A stretch of DNA of 64,000 bases from contig CAVYKN010000019.1 in NCBI GenBank assembly GCA_963769115.1, positions 372,001-436,000 on the forward strand, given 5' to 3'. This stretch comes from DASTFY01 sp963769115. Lineage in GTDB: Bacteria; Actinomycetota; Acidimicrobiia; Acidimicrobiales; Ilumatobacteraceae. Shown one piece after another: positions 16,917 to 25,505 of this stretch. Within the stretch, counting starts at the first letter, position 1, and every line of letters begins with the position of its first letter. Below the pieces are notes generated by a model. It did not search any database. It worked only from the letters and a program-made list of their open reading frames with translations, and was not told the origin of the DNA. Position numbers and translations under genes: made by a program.

Positions 16917-17845
16917 TCGCGCTGGTGCCCGTGCGGGAAGGCGAACCGGCGAGCGGGGGCGCCGAGGTGGTCGCCGAGTGCGGGGGTCGGGCCGTGCTCG
17001 TGGGCAGCGGGGTGGCTGCGTCGGTGGCCGGACTGCTCGGGGTGGCGACCGAGGTCAGGCTGTGGGAGGCCGGGCCGTTCCGTCCGGGGACGTGGGCGGC
17101 GACGCTGGCTCCTCTTCTCGAGGACGAGGCGGTCGTGGTGCTGCCGGCCTCGGCCGACGGCCGCGACCTGGCGCCGCGGCTCGCGCACGCCATGGGCCGG
17201 CCGCTCCTGGCGGGCGCGCTCGCCGTACACGGGTCCGGCGCCGCGCTCGCGCGGTGGGGCGGGCTCGCCATCGAGGACGTCGTCGTCCGCGAACGGTTCG
17301 TGGCCACGCTCCAGCCGGGAGTGCGGGGCGTCGATCCGGGAAGCGACGCGCCCCCCGCCGTGACGGAACTCGATGTCAGCGCCGCCGACGAGCTCGCCGA
17401 CGGGATCGCCGACGCCACGACGCTCGAGGTACTCCCGCCCGATCCGGCCACGATGGACCTGGCCGAGGCGGCGCGCATCGTGGCCGGGGGGGCCGGCCTG
17501 GACTCGGCCGAGCGGTTCGTGCAACTCGCCGAGGTCGCGGCGGCGCTCGGCGGGTCGGTCGGTGCCACCCGCGTCGTCACCGATCGCGGGTGGCTGGGGC
17601 ACGAACGGCAGATCGGCACGACCGGCGTCGTCGTCGATCCCCGCCTGTACGTGGCGCTCGGGATCAGCGGAGCCGTGCAGCACACCAGCGGGCTGGGGCA
17701 GCCCGAGCACGTCGTCAGCGTCAACACCGATCCGCACTGCCCGATGATGCAGCTGGCCGACCTGGCCATCGTCAGCGACGCCAACGCCGTGCTCGACGAG
17801 CTGCTCGTGGCGCTGCGCCGCACCCGGAAGACGGCCGATGCCTGA
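16913..17845 (+). CDS. Electron transfer flavoprotein alpha subunit, mycofactocin-associated type
   Basis: 310 aa, starting GTG in a GTGA overlap with the OYE gene. The C-terminal half is the FAD-binding ETF-alpha domain, with GATRVVTDRGWLGHERQIG and the AVQHTSGLGQPEHVVSVNTD stretch, then DLAIVSDANAVLDEL. The N-terminal half is the degenerate nucleotide-binding ETF domain. With the beta subunit at 19462-20289 it would carry electrons from a flavin dehydrogenase to the FixC-like quinone reductase encoded between them. Its 3' end overlaps the FixC-like gene by 8 nt. Confidence 0.88.
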   Translation: MIALVPVREGEPASGGAEVVAECGGRAVLVGSGVAASVAGLLGVATEVRLWEAGPFRPGTWAATLAPLLEDEAVVVLPASADGRDLAPRLAHAMGRPLLAGALAVHGSGAALARWGGLAIEDVVVRERFVATLQPGVRGVDPGSDAPPAVTELDVSAADELADGIADATTLEVLPPDPATMDLAEAARIVAGGAGLDSAERFVQLAEVAAALGGSVGATRVVTDRGWLGHERQIGTTGVVVDPRLYVALGISGAVQHTSGLGQPEHVVSVNTDPHCPMMQLADLAIVSDANAVLDELLVALRRTRKTADA

Positions 17846-19140
17846 CGTCGACGTCATCGTCGTGGGCGGCGGGCCGGCCGGAGCCTGCGCGGCGATGACC
17901 CTGGCCCGCGCCGGCCGGGAGGTCGTGCTGCTCGAGCGCGGACCGTTCCCGGGCTCGAAGAACATGTACGGCGGCGTCGTCTACCCGCGGGTGCTCGACT
18001 CGCTGATCCCGGCGTGGTGGGAGGAGGCGCCCATCCAGCGCTGGGTGACCCGCCGGTCGCACCATGCTCATGACGCCGACGCAGGCGCTCAGCGTCGACT
18101 ACCGCACCGGTGCCTGGGGCCGGGCGCCCTACAACGGCGCCACCGCGTACCGGCCCGACTGGGACGCCTGGCTGGCCGGGAAGGCCGAGGCGGACGGCGC
18201 GCAGCTCGTGTGCTCGACGACCGCCACCGGGCTGCTGCGCGACGGCGAGCGCGTCGTCGGCGTCCGCACCGACCGGCCCGGCGGGGACCTCACGGCGTGG
18301 GTGGTCATCGCCTGCGACGGGGTGAACAGCTTCCTGGCCAAGGAGGCCGGGCTGTACCGCTCGGTCGACCCGGCCAACTACACGGTCGGCGTCAAGGAGA
18401 CCATCGCGCTGCCGAAGGAGGTCATCGACGAGCGCTTCGGGGTGCGGGGCCGCGACGGCGTCGACCTCGAGATCCTCGGGTGCACGGACGACGTCCCCGG
18501 CGGCGCCTTCGTGTACACGAACCTCGACACCGTGGCCGTCGGGGTCGTCCTCAACGTGCCTGCCCTGGCCGCGCAGCAGCGGCGGCCGGAGCAGATCATC
18601 GCCGACCTGAAGGCCCACCCGGCCATCGCACCGCTTGTCGAGGGCGGCGAGCTGAAGGAGTACTCCGCCCACCTCATCCCCGAGGGCGGTTGGGACATGA
18701 TGCCGACGCTGGGAGGCCCCGGGCTGCTGGTGGCCGGTGACGCCGCCGCCTTCTGCCTCGCCGCCGGCATATGGCTGGAGGGCGTCAACTTCGCCATGGG
18801 GTCGGGGATGATCGCCGGCCGCGTCGTGGACGAGGCGATGAAGGCGGGCACGGTCGCCGGCGCCGACCTGGCCGACCGCTACCGGGACGAGCTGGCCCGC
18901 ACCTTCGTGCTGAAGGACCACAAGAAGCTGCGGCGGGCGCCTCACCTCGTGCTGTCCGAGCGGGTGCAGCAGCGCTATCCCCTGATGGTCAACAACATCG
19001 TCGAGCGCATGTTCCGGGTCGACAACCCCGACCACAAGCCGGGCCTCCGCCGCATCCTGCGGGAGGAACGGCAGCGGGCGGGCGTGCGGGTGCGGGAGCT
19101 GGTGCGCGATGCGTATTCGGGCTGGCGGTCGTTCGGATGA
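17838..19140 (+). CDS. FixC-like ETF:quinone oxidoreductase (FAD-dependent), one-base frameshift
   Basis: About 433 aa after correction. The FAD dinucleotide motif VVGGGPAGACAA is at the N-terminus, followed by GSKNMYGGVVYPRVLD, a FixC hallmark. One extra base at about 18060 separates VTRRS from TMLMTPTQALSVDYRTG. The second half has the ACDGVNSFLAKEAG segment and GLLVAGDAAAFCLAAG, where FAD ribityl is bound. FixC passes electrons from ETF to the quinone pool together with the FixX ferredoxin, which is the next gene (ATGA overlap). It probably links mycofactocin-dependent oxidation to respiration (inference). Confidence 0.87.
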
Positions 19141-19454
19141 GCGTGCCGTCCGTCCCGTCGCCGACGAGCTGGGCCGCCATCAGCTTCGAGGACCGGATGG
19201 CGACGACGGACTTCGTCGTCCACGAGCGCGCGCACATCACGGTCGACGGGGACGCCTGCCGCGGTTGCACCACGCGGGCCTGCGTGGTGGCCTGCCCGGC
19301 CAACCTCTTCGTCCCCACCGCGGACGGAGGCATCCTCTTCAACTACGAGCAGTGCTTCGAGTGCGGGACGTGCTACCTGGCCTGCGACACCGCGGGCGCC
19401 ATCACGTGGACCTACCCCGACGGCGGCCACGGCGTCGTGTTCCGCCGGACGTGA
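19137..19454 (+). CDS. FixX-like 4Fe-4S ferredoxin
   Basis: 105 aa. The start forms an ATGA overlap with the FixC-like gene. Cluster cysteines are visible in CRGCTTRACVVACP and in CFECGTCYLAC. Spacing matches FixX-type ferredoxins that dock on FixC, although the N-terminus has an extra 35 residues. It should complete the iron-sulfur part of the split ETF:quinone oxidoreductase. The ETF beta gene follows after 7 nt. Confidence 0.88.
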   Translation: MSVPSVPSPTSWAAISFEDRMATTDFVVHERAHITVDGDACRGCTTRACVVACPANLFVPTADGGILFNYEQCFECGTCYLACDTAGAITWTYPDGGHGVVFRRT

Positions 19455-19461
19455 GGGCCCG

Positions 19462-20289
19462 GTGATCGCGGCCTGCCTCAAGTGGGTCGACCGGCGACCG
19501 GAGATCGACCCGCTGAACGCCCAGGTGCGCACCGATGCCCGCTCGGCTGGTGCCTCTGCCGCCGACGAGGCGGCCCTCGAGTGGGCGCTGCGCACCGGCG
19601 CGGTCACCGGGCGGCCGGTGCTGGCCGTCAGCGCCGGCCCTCCCGCGGCCGAGGCGGTGCTCCGCCAGGCCCTGGCCGCGGGCGCCGACCGGGCCGTGCT
19701 CGTCCCCTTGGCCGGCGCCGAACCGTCCGACGCGGTGGCCGCTGCGCTGGCCGCCGTCCTGCGCGATGCCGGCGCGACGATCGTCTGGTGCGGTGACCAT
19801 TCGCTCGACCGGGGCTCCGGGTCGGTTCCGGCCTACCTGGCCGCCGAGCTCGGCCTGCCGCAAGCCCTCGGTCTGGTCGAGGTGGAGGTCGGCGCCGGCG
19901 CCGCGCTGACCGGACTCCGCCGCCTGGACAAGGGACGCCGGGAGCGGCTGGCCCTCGACGGGAACGGGGTGATCTCGGTGGAGGGCGCGACGGCACAGCT
20001 GCGGCGGGCGTCGCTGGCCGCGGCGCGACTGGCGCGCACGGCGACGATCGATCGGATCGGCGCTGAGCCGGTCGACCAACCCGCGGTCGAGCAGGTGCTC
20101 CGGCCCTTCCGTCCCCGCGCCCGGGTGCTGGCGGCGCCCCCGGGCGCCGATGCGCTCGACCGCATCGCCGCTCTGACCGATGCCGGCACCGCGAAGGCCC
20201 ACAGCGAGGTGGTGACCCTCGCACCCGCGGATGCGGCGGCGCGCATCCTGGAGGCCATGGCCTCCTGGGGCTACGACCTGCCGGGCTGA
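19462..20289 (+). CDS. Electron transfer flavoprotein beta subunit, mycofactocin-associated type
   Basis: 275 aa beginning IAACLKWVDRRPEIDPLN, the usual ETF-beta opening. The AMP/nucleotide region includes ADEAALEWALRTG and SGSVPAYLAAELGLPQALGL. GLRRLDKGRRERLAL contains the recognition-loop region. It pairs with ETF alpha (16913-17845); the two subunit genes are unusually separated by the FixC-like and ferredoxin genes. Start is GTG at 19462. Confidence 0.87.
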   Translation: MIAACLKWVDRRPEIDPLNAQVRTDARSAGASAADEAALEWALRTGAVTGRPVLAVSAGPPAAEAVLRQALAAGADRAVLVPLAGAEPSDAVAAALAAVLRDAGATIVWCGDHSLDRGSGSVPAYLAAELGLPQALGLVEVEVGAGAALTGLRRLDKGRRERLALDGNGVISVEGATAQLRRASLAAARLARTATIDRIGAEPVDQPAVEQVLRPFRPRARVLAAPPGADALDRIAALTDAGTAKAHSEVVTLAPADAAARILEAMASWGYDLPG

Positions 20290-20290
20290 C

Positions 20291-21694
20291 GTGCGCGTCG
20301 CGCTCGACCGCACCGCCCGCCGGCTCGACGGCGGGCGCGTCCTGCTCGGGGGGTCGCCGCTGACCGTGTTCCGGCTGGGTCCGGGCGGCCGGCGGGTGCT
20401 CGACGCCATCGAGCGGGGCGACGAGGTCCCCGCCCGCGCGCACGAACTGCTCGACCGCCTGCTCGACACCGGCACCGCCCACCCCCGCCCGGGCGCGGGA
20501 CCGTTCGGCGTGCACGACGTCACGGTCATCGTGCCCGTGCATGACCAGGACCCCCGACCGACCCTCCAGGCGCTCGGCTCGGTCGGGGCCACCGTCGTGG
20601 TCGACGACGCCAGCGCGGTGCCCGTGCCGGCGGGAACCGCCGACCGGCTCCTGCGCCACGCCACCAACCAGGGTCCGGCGGCCGCCCGGAACACGGGCCG
20701 CCACGTCGCCCGCACCCCGCTGCTGGCCTTCATCGACGCCGACTGCATCCCCGAGCCGGGATGGCTCGAAGCCCTGCTCGGCCACTTCGAGGACGAGCGG
20801 GTGGCGCTGGTGGCGCCCCGGGTGCGCAACCTCCCCGGACCGGGCGCCATCGCCCGCTACGAGGCCACCCGCAGCCCCCTCGACCTCGGCCCGATCGAGG
20901 CCCGGGTGGCGCCCGCCACCCGCGTCGCCTACGTCCCCGCGGCGGCGGTGGTCGTGCGGGCCGCCGCGCTCGACAGCGTGGGCGGCTTCGACCCGTCGCT
21001 GCGCGTGGGCGAGGACGTCGACCTCGTGTGGCGGCTGGTGGGCGAGGGATGGCGCTGCCGGTACGAGCCCCGGGCCGTCGTCGCCCACCGCAGCCGCGAC
21101 TCCGTCACCGCCCTCGCGCGGCAGAGGTTCCGCTACGGACGTTCCGCCGCCGCCCTGGACCGGCGCCATCCCGGCCTCGTCGCGCCCGCCGTCCTCCAGC
21201 CGTGGGCGGCCGCGGGCTGGGCAGCCATCGCCGCCGGCTGGCCGCTGGCCGGGGTGCTGGCCGGCCTCGCCCCCGCCGCGGCCGTCGGCCGGCGGCTCCC
21301 GGCCATGCCCGAGCGCGACCGCGAGGCCCTGCGCCTCGCCGCGCTCGGCTTCATCCGGGCGGGCGAACAACTGGCCTCCTGCGTCACCCGCGTCTGGTGG
21401 CCGCTCGCCCTCGCCGCCTCGCTCGTCTCGAGGCGGACCAGACGTCCGCTCCTCGCCGCCGCGGCGTTGCCGGTCGTCATCGGCTGGGTCCGGACGACCG
21501 GCGGCCCGCGGGCCTTCCGCTCGAAGCCGTGGGCCTACGCCGCGCTCCGCGCCGTCGACGACCTGTCGTACGGGGCCGGCGTCTGGGCCGGCGCGCTCGA
21601 GGAGCGGCGCCCGGGTGCGATCCTCCCCCGGCGGCCGGAGAAGGTCAGGGCCCGCTCTCGGCGGCGTCGACCGCCGACGGGGGCCCGGCGATGA
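20291..21694 (+). CDS. mftF: Mycofactocin glycosyltransferase MftF
   Basis: 467-aa GT2-family enzyme. VTVIVPVHDQDPRPTLQAL starts the GT-A fold, FIDADCIPEPGWL carries the DxD metal site, and GGFDPSLRVGEDVDLVWRL is the acceptor motif. Two hydrophobic helices near 330-350 and 400-420 suggest membrane association. The N-terminal 75 residues (LGGSPLTVFRLGPGGRRVLDAI) are typical of MftF. It attaches a glucan chain to mycofactocin. Start is GTG 20291, one base after the ETF beta stop. The last 50 nt overlap the convergent gene at 21645. Confidence 0.92.
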   Translation: MRVALDRTARRLDGGRVLLGGSPLTVFRLGPGGRRVLDAIERGDEVPARAHELLDRLLDTGTAHPRPGAGPFGVHDVTVIVPVHDQDPRPTLQALGSVGATVVVDDASAVPVPAGTADRLLRHATNQGPAAARNTGRHVARTPLLAFIDADCIPEPGWLEALLGHFEDERVALVAPRVRNLPGPGAIARYEATRSPLDLGPIEARVAPATRVAYVPAAAVVVRAAALDSVGGFDPSLRVGEDVDLVWRLVGEGWRCRYEPRAVVAHRSRDSVTALARQRFRYGRSAAALDRRHPGLVAPAVLQPWAAAGWAAIAAGWPLAGVLAGLAPAAAVGRRLPAMPERDREALRLAALGFIRAGEQLASCVTRVWWPLALAASLVSRRTRRPLLAAAALPVVIGWVRTTGGPRAFRSKPWAYAALRAVDDLSYGAGVWAGALEERRPGAILPRRPEKVRARSRRRRPPTGARR

Positions 21695-22955
21695 GCTCCA
21701 CCAGGACGAGCACCACGATGACGATCAGCGCCGCCAGCAGCACGAGGCCGAACGTGATCTTTGCGGCGTTGAGCAGCACGAGGATGCCGATGGCCACGGC
21801 GATCAGCTGGATGGGCCGGCGGAAGCGCCCGACGAAGCTGGCGAAGCGGCCCGGGGGCCCGGCCGACCGGTCACCCCGGAGCCGGCCGATGCCGCTGCGC
21901 AGACCCTCCCGGGTCCCCACCGCCGCCTTCGATCCGCCCAGCAGCCAGCCGGCCACGGCCACCACCAAGGCCAGCAGGACGGCTACCAGGACCTGCGTCC
22001 GCAGGCCGCTGAGGAGCTGACTCCAGATCGAGTCGGCCGCATCGCGGGTGATCGGGTCCTCGATGCCGTTGATGACATTGCGGCGCACGAGCCGTATCAC
22101 GATGGCCAGGATGGCGAAGGTGATGATGCTGCCGAGCCCGATCCACATGAGCGTGCGGGGACGCCGACGCGAGATCAGGATGGCGAGGACGAACAGCACG
22201 AGGGTGATGATCGGCAGCACGAAGGCCAGGCGGTCCAGCCACTTCACGGCTTGACGAGCCGTGTCCAGCTGCTCCTGGGTGGCCACCACGAACTGCCCGG
22301 CCTCGTTGATCCGCTCCCGATCGATGGGCAGCTCGATCCCCCGCTCCTGCAGCCGGGCGTCCAGGTCCTGCACCGTCGTGCCGAAGTCGAGCACGGCCTG
22401 CTTGGTCTCGGTCGATACCACCTCGCCCTTCAGGAGCTTGACCACCTGGGTGTGGGCGACGCGGTTGGCGTCGACCCAGATCGTGCGGAACTGGTCGGAC
22501 TCGACGACACGGTCCAGCAGGTCCGCGGCGTACCGCTCCACGATCCCCACGAGGGCGGGAGCCAGCGCCTGGGCCCGGTCCGGCAGGAGCCCCTCGACGG
22601 TCGCCTCCACGTCGACGGAGGTGAACAACCGATCGGACAACCTGGTCGACAGCGCCGTGGTGACCGCCTCGTCCTCCACCAACGGACCGACGGTCTCGAT
22701 GTACGTGTCGGTGTCGAGCGCGGTCAGCTTGATCCAGGTGGCCGCCACGCTCAGCGCGGCAAGGATGCACCCGAGGGTGACGCACAGCGGGACGACGATG
22801 CGCCGCCACAGGGCCGGGCGGGCGGGCTTCGACGGCGGGGCCGGGGCCGCGACGTCGGCGGCGGCGGCGTCAGCGGCGACGGCAGGAGCGGTCACCGGGG
22901 GCGCGAGCGTCCCCTCGGACGGGACGGGCTCAGGGCTTGGCGGTACGTCGGCCAC
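21645..22955 (-). CDS. Multi-helix membrane protein of unknown function with an extracytoplasmic helical domain
   Basis: 436 aa. A Pro/Ala-rich cytosolic tail (1-55) leads to helix VVPLCVTLGCILAALSVAAT, a 170-residue external domain (DTDTYIETVGPLVEDEAV to AHTQVVKLLKGEVV), then four to five helices including FVLPIITLVLFVLAILI. This arrangement is common in uncharacterised actinobacterial membrane proteins. A similar external domain occurs in the broken PI-PLC protein at 30175-32420. GTG 22955 overlaps the upstream small membrane gene by 26 nt. Function unknown. Confidence 0.8.
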   Translation of the reverse strand: MADVPPSPEPVPSEGTLAPPVTAPAVAADAAAADVAAPAPPSKPARPALWRRIVVPLCVTLGCILAALSVAATWIKLTALDTDTYIETVGPLVEDEAVTTALSTRLSDRLFTSVDVEATVEGLLPDRAQALAPALVGIVERYAADLLDRVVESDQFRTIWVDANRVAHTQVVKLLKGEVVSTETKQAVLDFGTTVQDLDARLQERGIELPIDRERINEAGQFVVATQEQLDTARQAVKWLDRLAFVLPIITLVLFVLAILISRRRPRTLMWIGLGSIITFAILAIVIRLVRRNVINGIEDPITRDAADSIWSQLLSGLRTQVLVAVLLALVVAVAGWLLGGSKAAVGTREGLRSGIGRLRGDRSAGPPGRFASFVGRFRRPIQLIAVAIGILVLLNAAKITFGLVLLAALIVIVVLVLVELIAGPPSAVDAAESGP

Positions 22956-23190
22956 GGATGATCTGATCCCCCAAGATGACGAGCATGGCGCCCAGGATGC
23001 TGCCGATGATCCCGCTCGGACGGAGCGCAAGCCCGTCCCCGAAGATGAGGCTCAGGAGCAGACCGCCGACGAAGGATCCGATGAGCCCGTAGAGGATCGT
23101 GCGTCCCCAGCTCAAGTCGCTTCGGCCCAGGATCGTCCGGGCAACCCAGCCCGCGACGACGCCGAACAAGATGATGCCAAGGATGAGCAC
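22930..23190 (-). CDS. GlsB/YeaQ/YmgE-family small membrane protein
   Basis: 86 aa with three hydrophobic helices and glycine-rich turns (ILFGVVAGWVARTILG, LYGLIGSFVGGLLLSLIFG, GIIGSILGAMLVIL), the standard transglycosylase-associated/YeaQ layout. Members are induced by general stress; the biochemical role is unknown. The GTG at 23190 has TACCCT (23198-23203) 7 nt upstream on the minus strand. Confidence 0.85.
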   Translation of the reverse strand: MLILGIILFGVVAGWVARTILGRSDLSWGRTILYGLIGSFVGGLLLSLIFGDGLALRPSGIIGSILGAMLVILGDQIIRGRRTAKP

Positions 23191-23222
23191 GGGCGGGAGG
23201 GTAGCCGCGCCATCATGAGGGC

Positions 23223-23654
23223 ATGGAGAATGACGCCGCATCCACGAGCGAGCCACCGGTCCAGCGCTCCGAGGCCGAGTGGCGGGAGACCCTGACGCCG
23301 ATGCAGTACCACGTCCTGCGGGAGGCCGGCACGGAGCGGGCCTTCAGTGGCGCGCTGTGGGACGAGCACGCAGAGGGCACGTACAAGTGCGCGGCCTGTG
23401 GAGCCGTGCTCTTCATGTCCGACACGAAGTTCGACTCGGGCTCGGGCTGGCCCAGCTTCTACGACACCGTGGACGCCGACGCCGTCGATCTGGTGGAGGA
23501 CCGCAGCCACGGCATGGTGCGCACCGAGGTGCGCTGCCACCGCTGTGGCTCCCACCTCGGCCACCTCTTCCCCGACGGCCCGCAGCCGACGGGCCAGCGC
23601 TACTGCATGAACAGCGCGTCGCTCAGCCTGGAGAAGGCCGCCGAGGAGGGCTGA
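23223..23654 (+). CDS. msrB: Peptide-methionine (R)-S-oxide reductase
   Basis: 143 aa. Zinc is held by CAAC and CHRC. FDSGSGWPSFYD is the substrate loop and the catalytic Cys lies in GQRYCMNSASLSL. It repairs R-methionine sulfoxide in proteins using thioredoxin. The gene is divergent from the YeaQ-type gene, 32 nt away. No upstream resolving Cys in the usual place is evident beyond the zinc set. Confidence 0.95.
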   Translation: MENDAASTSEPPVQRSEAEWRETLTPMQYHVLREAGTERAFSGALWDEHAEGTYKCAACGAVLFMSDTKFDSGSGWPSFYDTVDADAVDLVEDRSHGMVRTEVRCHRCGSHLGHLFPDGPQPTGQRYCMNSASLSLEKAAEEG

Positions 23655-23716
23655 CTACGCTCGCCCCTCTGGGACGCGGCGAGTTCGCCCGCGCCCGCGA
23701 CCGATGAGGGGATCGC

Positions 23717-25505
23717 ATGCAGGAGTTCACGACGCCCGGTGCCGTCGACGTGCCGCCGGGCGACAACGTCGTCACCGCGCTGCTGGCCAACGGTGAGCGC
23801 TCACCGGAACGGCCGGCCCTGGCCTACCGGGCCGCCGACCGGTTCGTCGACGTGTCCACCGCGCAGCTCATCACGACCGTGCGGGAGCTGGCCGCCGGGC
23901 TCATCAGCCTCGGCATCGAGCCCGGCTCCCGGGTGTGCCTGTTCATGCCGGCGCGGATCGAGTTCACCTACTTCGACTACGCCATCTGGGCCGCGGGCTG
24001 CGCCACCGTCACCATCTACGAGACCTCGTCGCCCGATCAGGTGGAGTGGATCGTCGGCAACAGCGGTGCCGTGGCCGTCATCTGCGGCTCGGACGAGCAG
24101 CGCAAGGTGTTCGACTCGGTGGCCGACAAGCTGCCGCAGGCGAAGCACGTGTTCACGGTGGACGCCGGGGCCGTGGCCGAGCTGACCAAGCTCGGGCACC
24201 AGATCCCCCAGAGCGAGGTGGACACGCGCATCGAGGCGATCAGTCACGACGATCTCGGAACGCTCGTGTACACGTCGGGAACGACCGGCCGGCCGAAGGG
24301 GTGCGCGCTCACCCACCGCAACCTCATCTGGGACGCCCGCCAGGCCGCGGCCGCGCTGCGCGAGGTGCTGGACGCCGACAGCTCGACGCTCGCCTTCCTC
24401 CCGCTGGCCCACATCCTCGCCCGGGTGGTGCAGGTGGCCTGCGTCACCGAAGGGGTGCGCATCGGGTACGTGAGCAGCTTCGCCCGCCTGGTCCCGGAGA
24501 TGCAGGACTTCAAGCCCACGTTCATCGTGGCCGTGCCCCGCGTCTTCGAGAAGGTCTTCGGCGTCGCCCAGAGCGGCGCCAGCAAGGGCGCCAAGAAGCG
24601 GATCTTCGAGCGCGCCACCTCGGTGGCCATCGACTACTCGAAGCAGGCCAGAGGTGGCGGAGGGGTCGGCGGCCGCACGAAGGCCGAGCACGCGGTGCTC
24701 GACCGCCTCGTCTACGGCAAGCTGCGAGGCCGCCTTCGGCGGACGGCTGCGGTTCGCGCTGTCCGGCGGTGCTCCCCTCGGCGAGCGGCTCGGCCACTTC
24801 TTCGACGGCGCGGGCGTGCTGATCATGGAGGGGTACGGGCTCACCGAGACGACGGGGGGCGCCACCGTCAACACCCCGGACAACGTCCGCATCGGCACCG
24901 TGGGCCGGCCGGTCCCGGGCGCGTCGGCGCGCATCGCCGAGGACGGCGAGGTCCTCCTCAAGGGCGGGCACATCTTCCGCGGCTACTGGGACAACGACGA
25001 GGCCACGGCCGAGGTGCTGGGCGACGACGGCTGGTTCGCCACCGGCGACATCGGCCGGATCGACGACGCCGGGTTCCTGCGCATCACCGGGCGCAAGAAG
25101 GACCTCATCGTCACGGCAGGAGGCAAGAACGTGGCCCCCGCGGTCCTGGAGGACCTGGTGCGCTCCGAGCGCATCATCAGCCAGTGCGTGGTGGTGGGCG
25201 ACGCCAAGCCCTTCATCGCCTGCCTGGTGACGCTCGACGCGGAGGAGCTCCCGGCGTTCACCGCCCAGCACGGCCTGGCCTCGACGGTCGACGCCGAGGG
25301 CCGGCAGGCCGTCGAGCGGGAGGTCCAGAAGGCCATCGACCACGCCAACGAAGCCGTCTCGCACGCCGAGGCCATCAAGGCGTTCCGCATCCTGCCGGGC
25401 GACTTCAGCATCGAGAGCGGCGAGCTGACGCCGAGCATGAAGGTCATCCGGCCCAAGGTGCTGGCCCGCCACGCGGAGGTGATCGACGAGATCTACTCGT
25501 CGTGA
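23717..25505 (+). CDS. Long-chain fatty-acid-CoA ligase (FadD15-like), one-base frameshift
   Basis: About 595 aa after correction. The ATP loop is YTSGTTGRPKG, FLPLAHILARVVQ is the fatty-acid gate region, SGGAPLGERLGHFF follows, and GYGLTETTGG plus TGDIGRIDDAGFLRITGRKKD complete the adenylation signature. An extra G at about 24728 separates LVYGKLR from AAFGGRLRFAL; removing it restores the family sequence. The enzyme activates long-chain fatty acids for lipid synthesis or beta-oxidation. The start has GAGGGG upstream. Its 3' end overlaps the convergent gene by 13 nt. Confidence 0.9.

Noticed and set aside
19628..21370. 580-codon minus-strand frame
   Set aside because: Antisense shadow of ETF beta and mftF; no recognisable domain.
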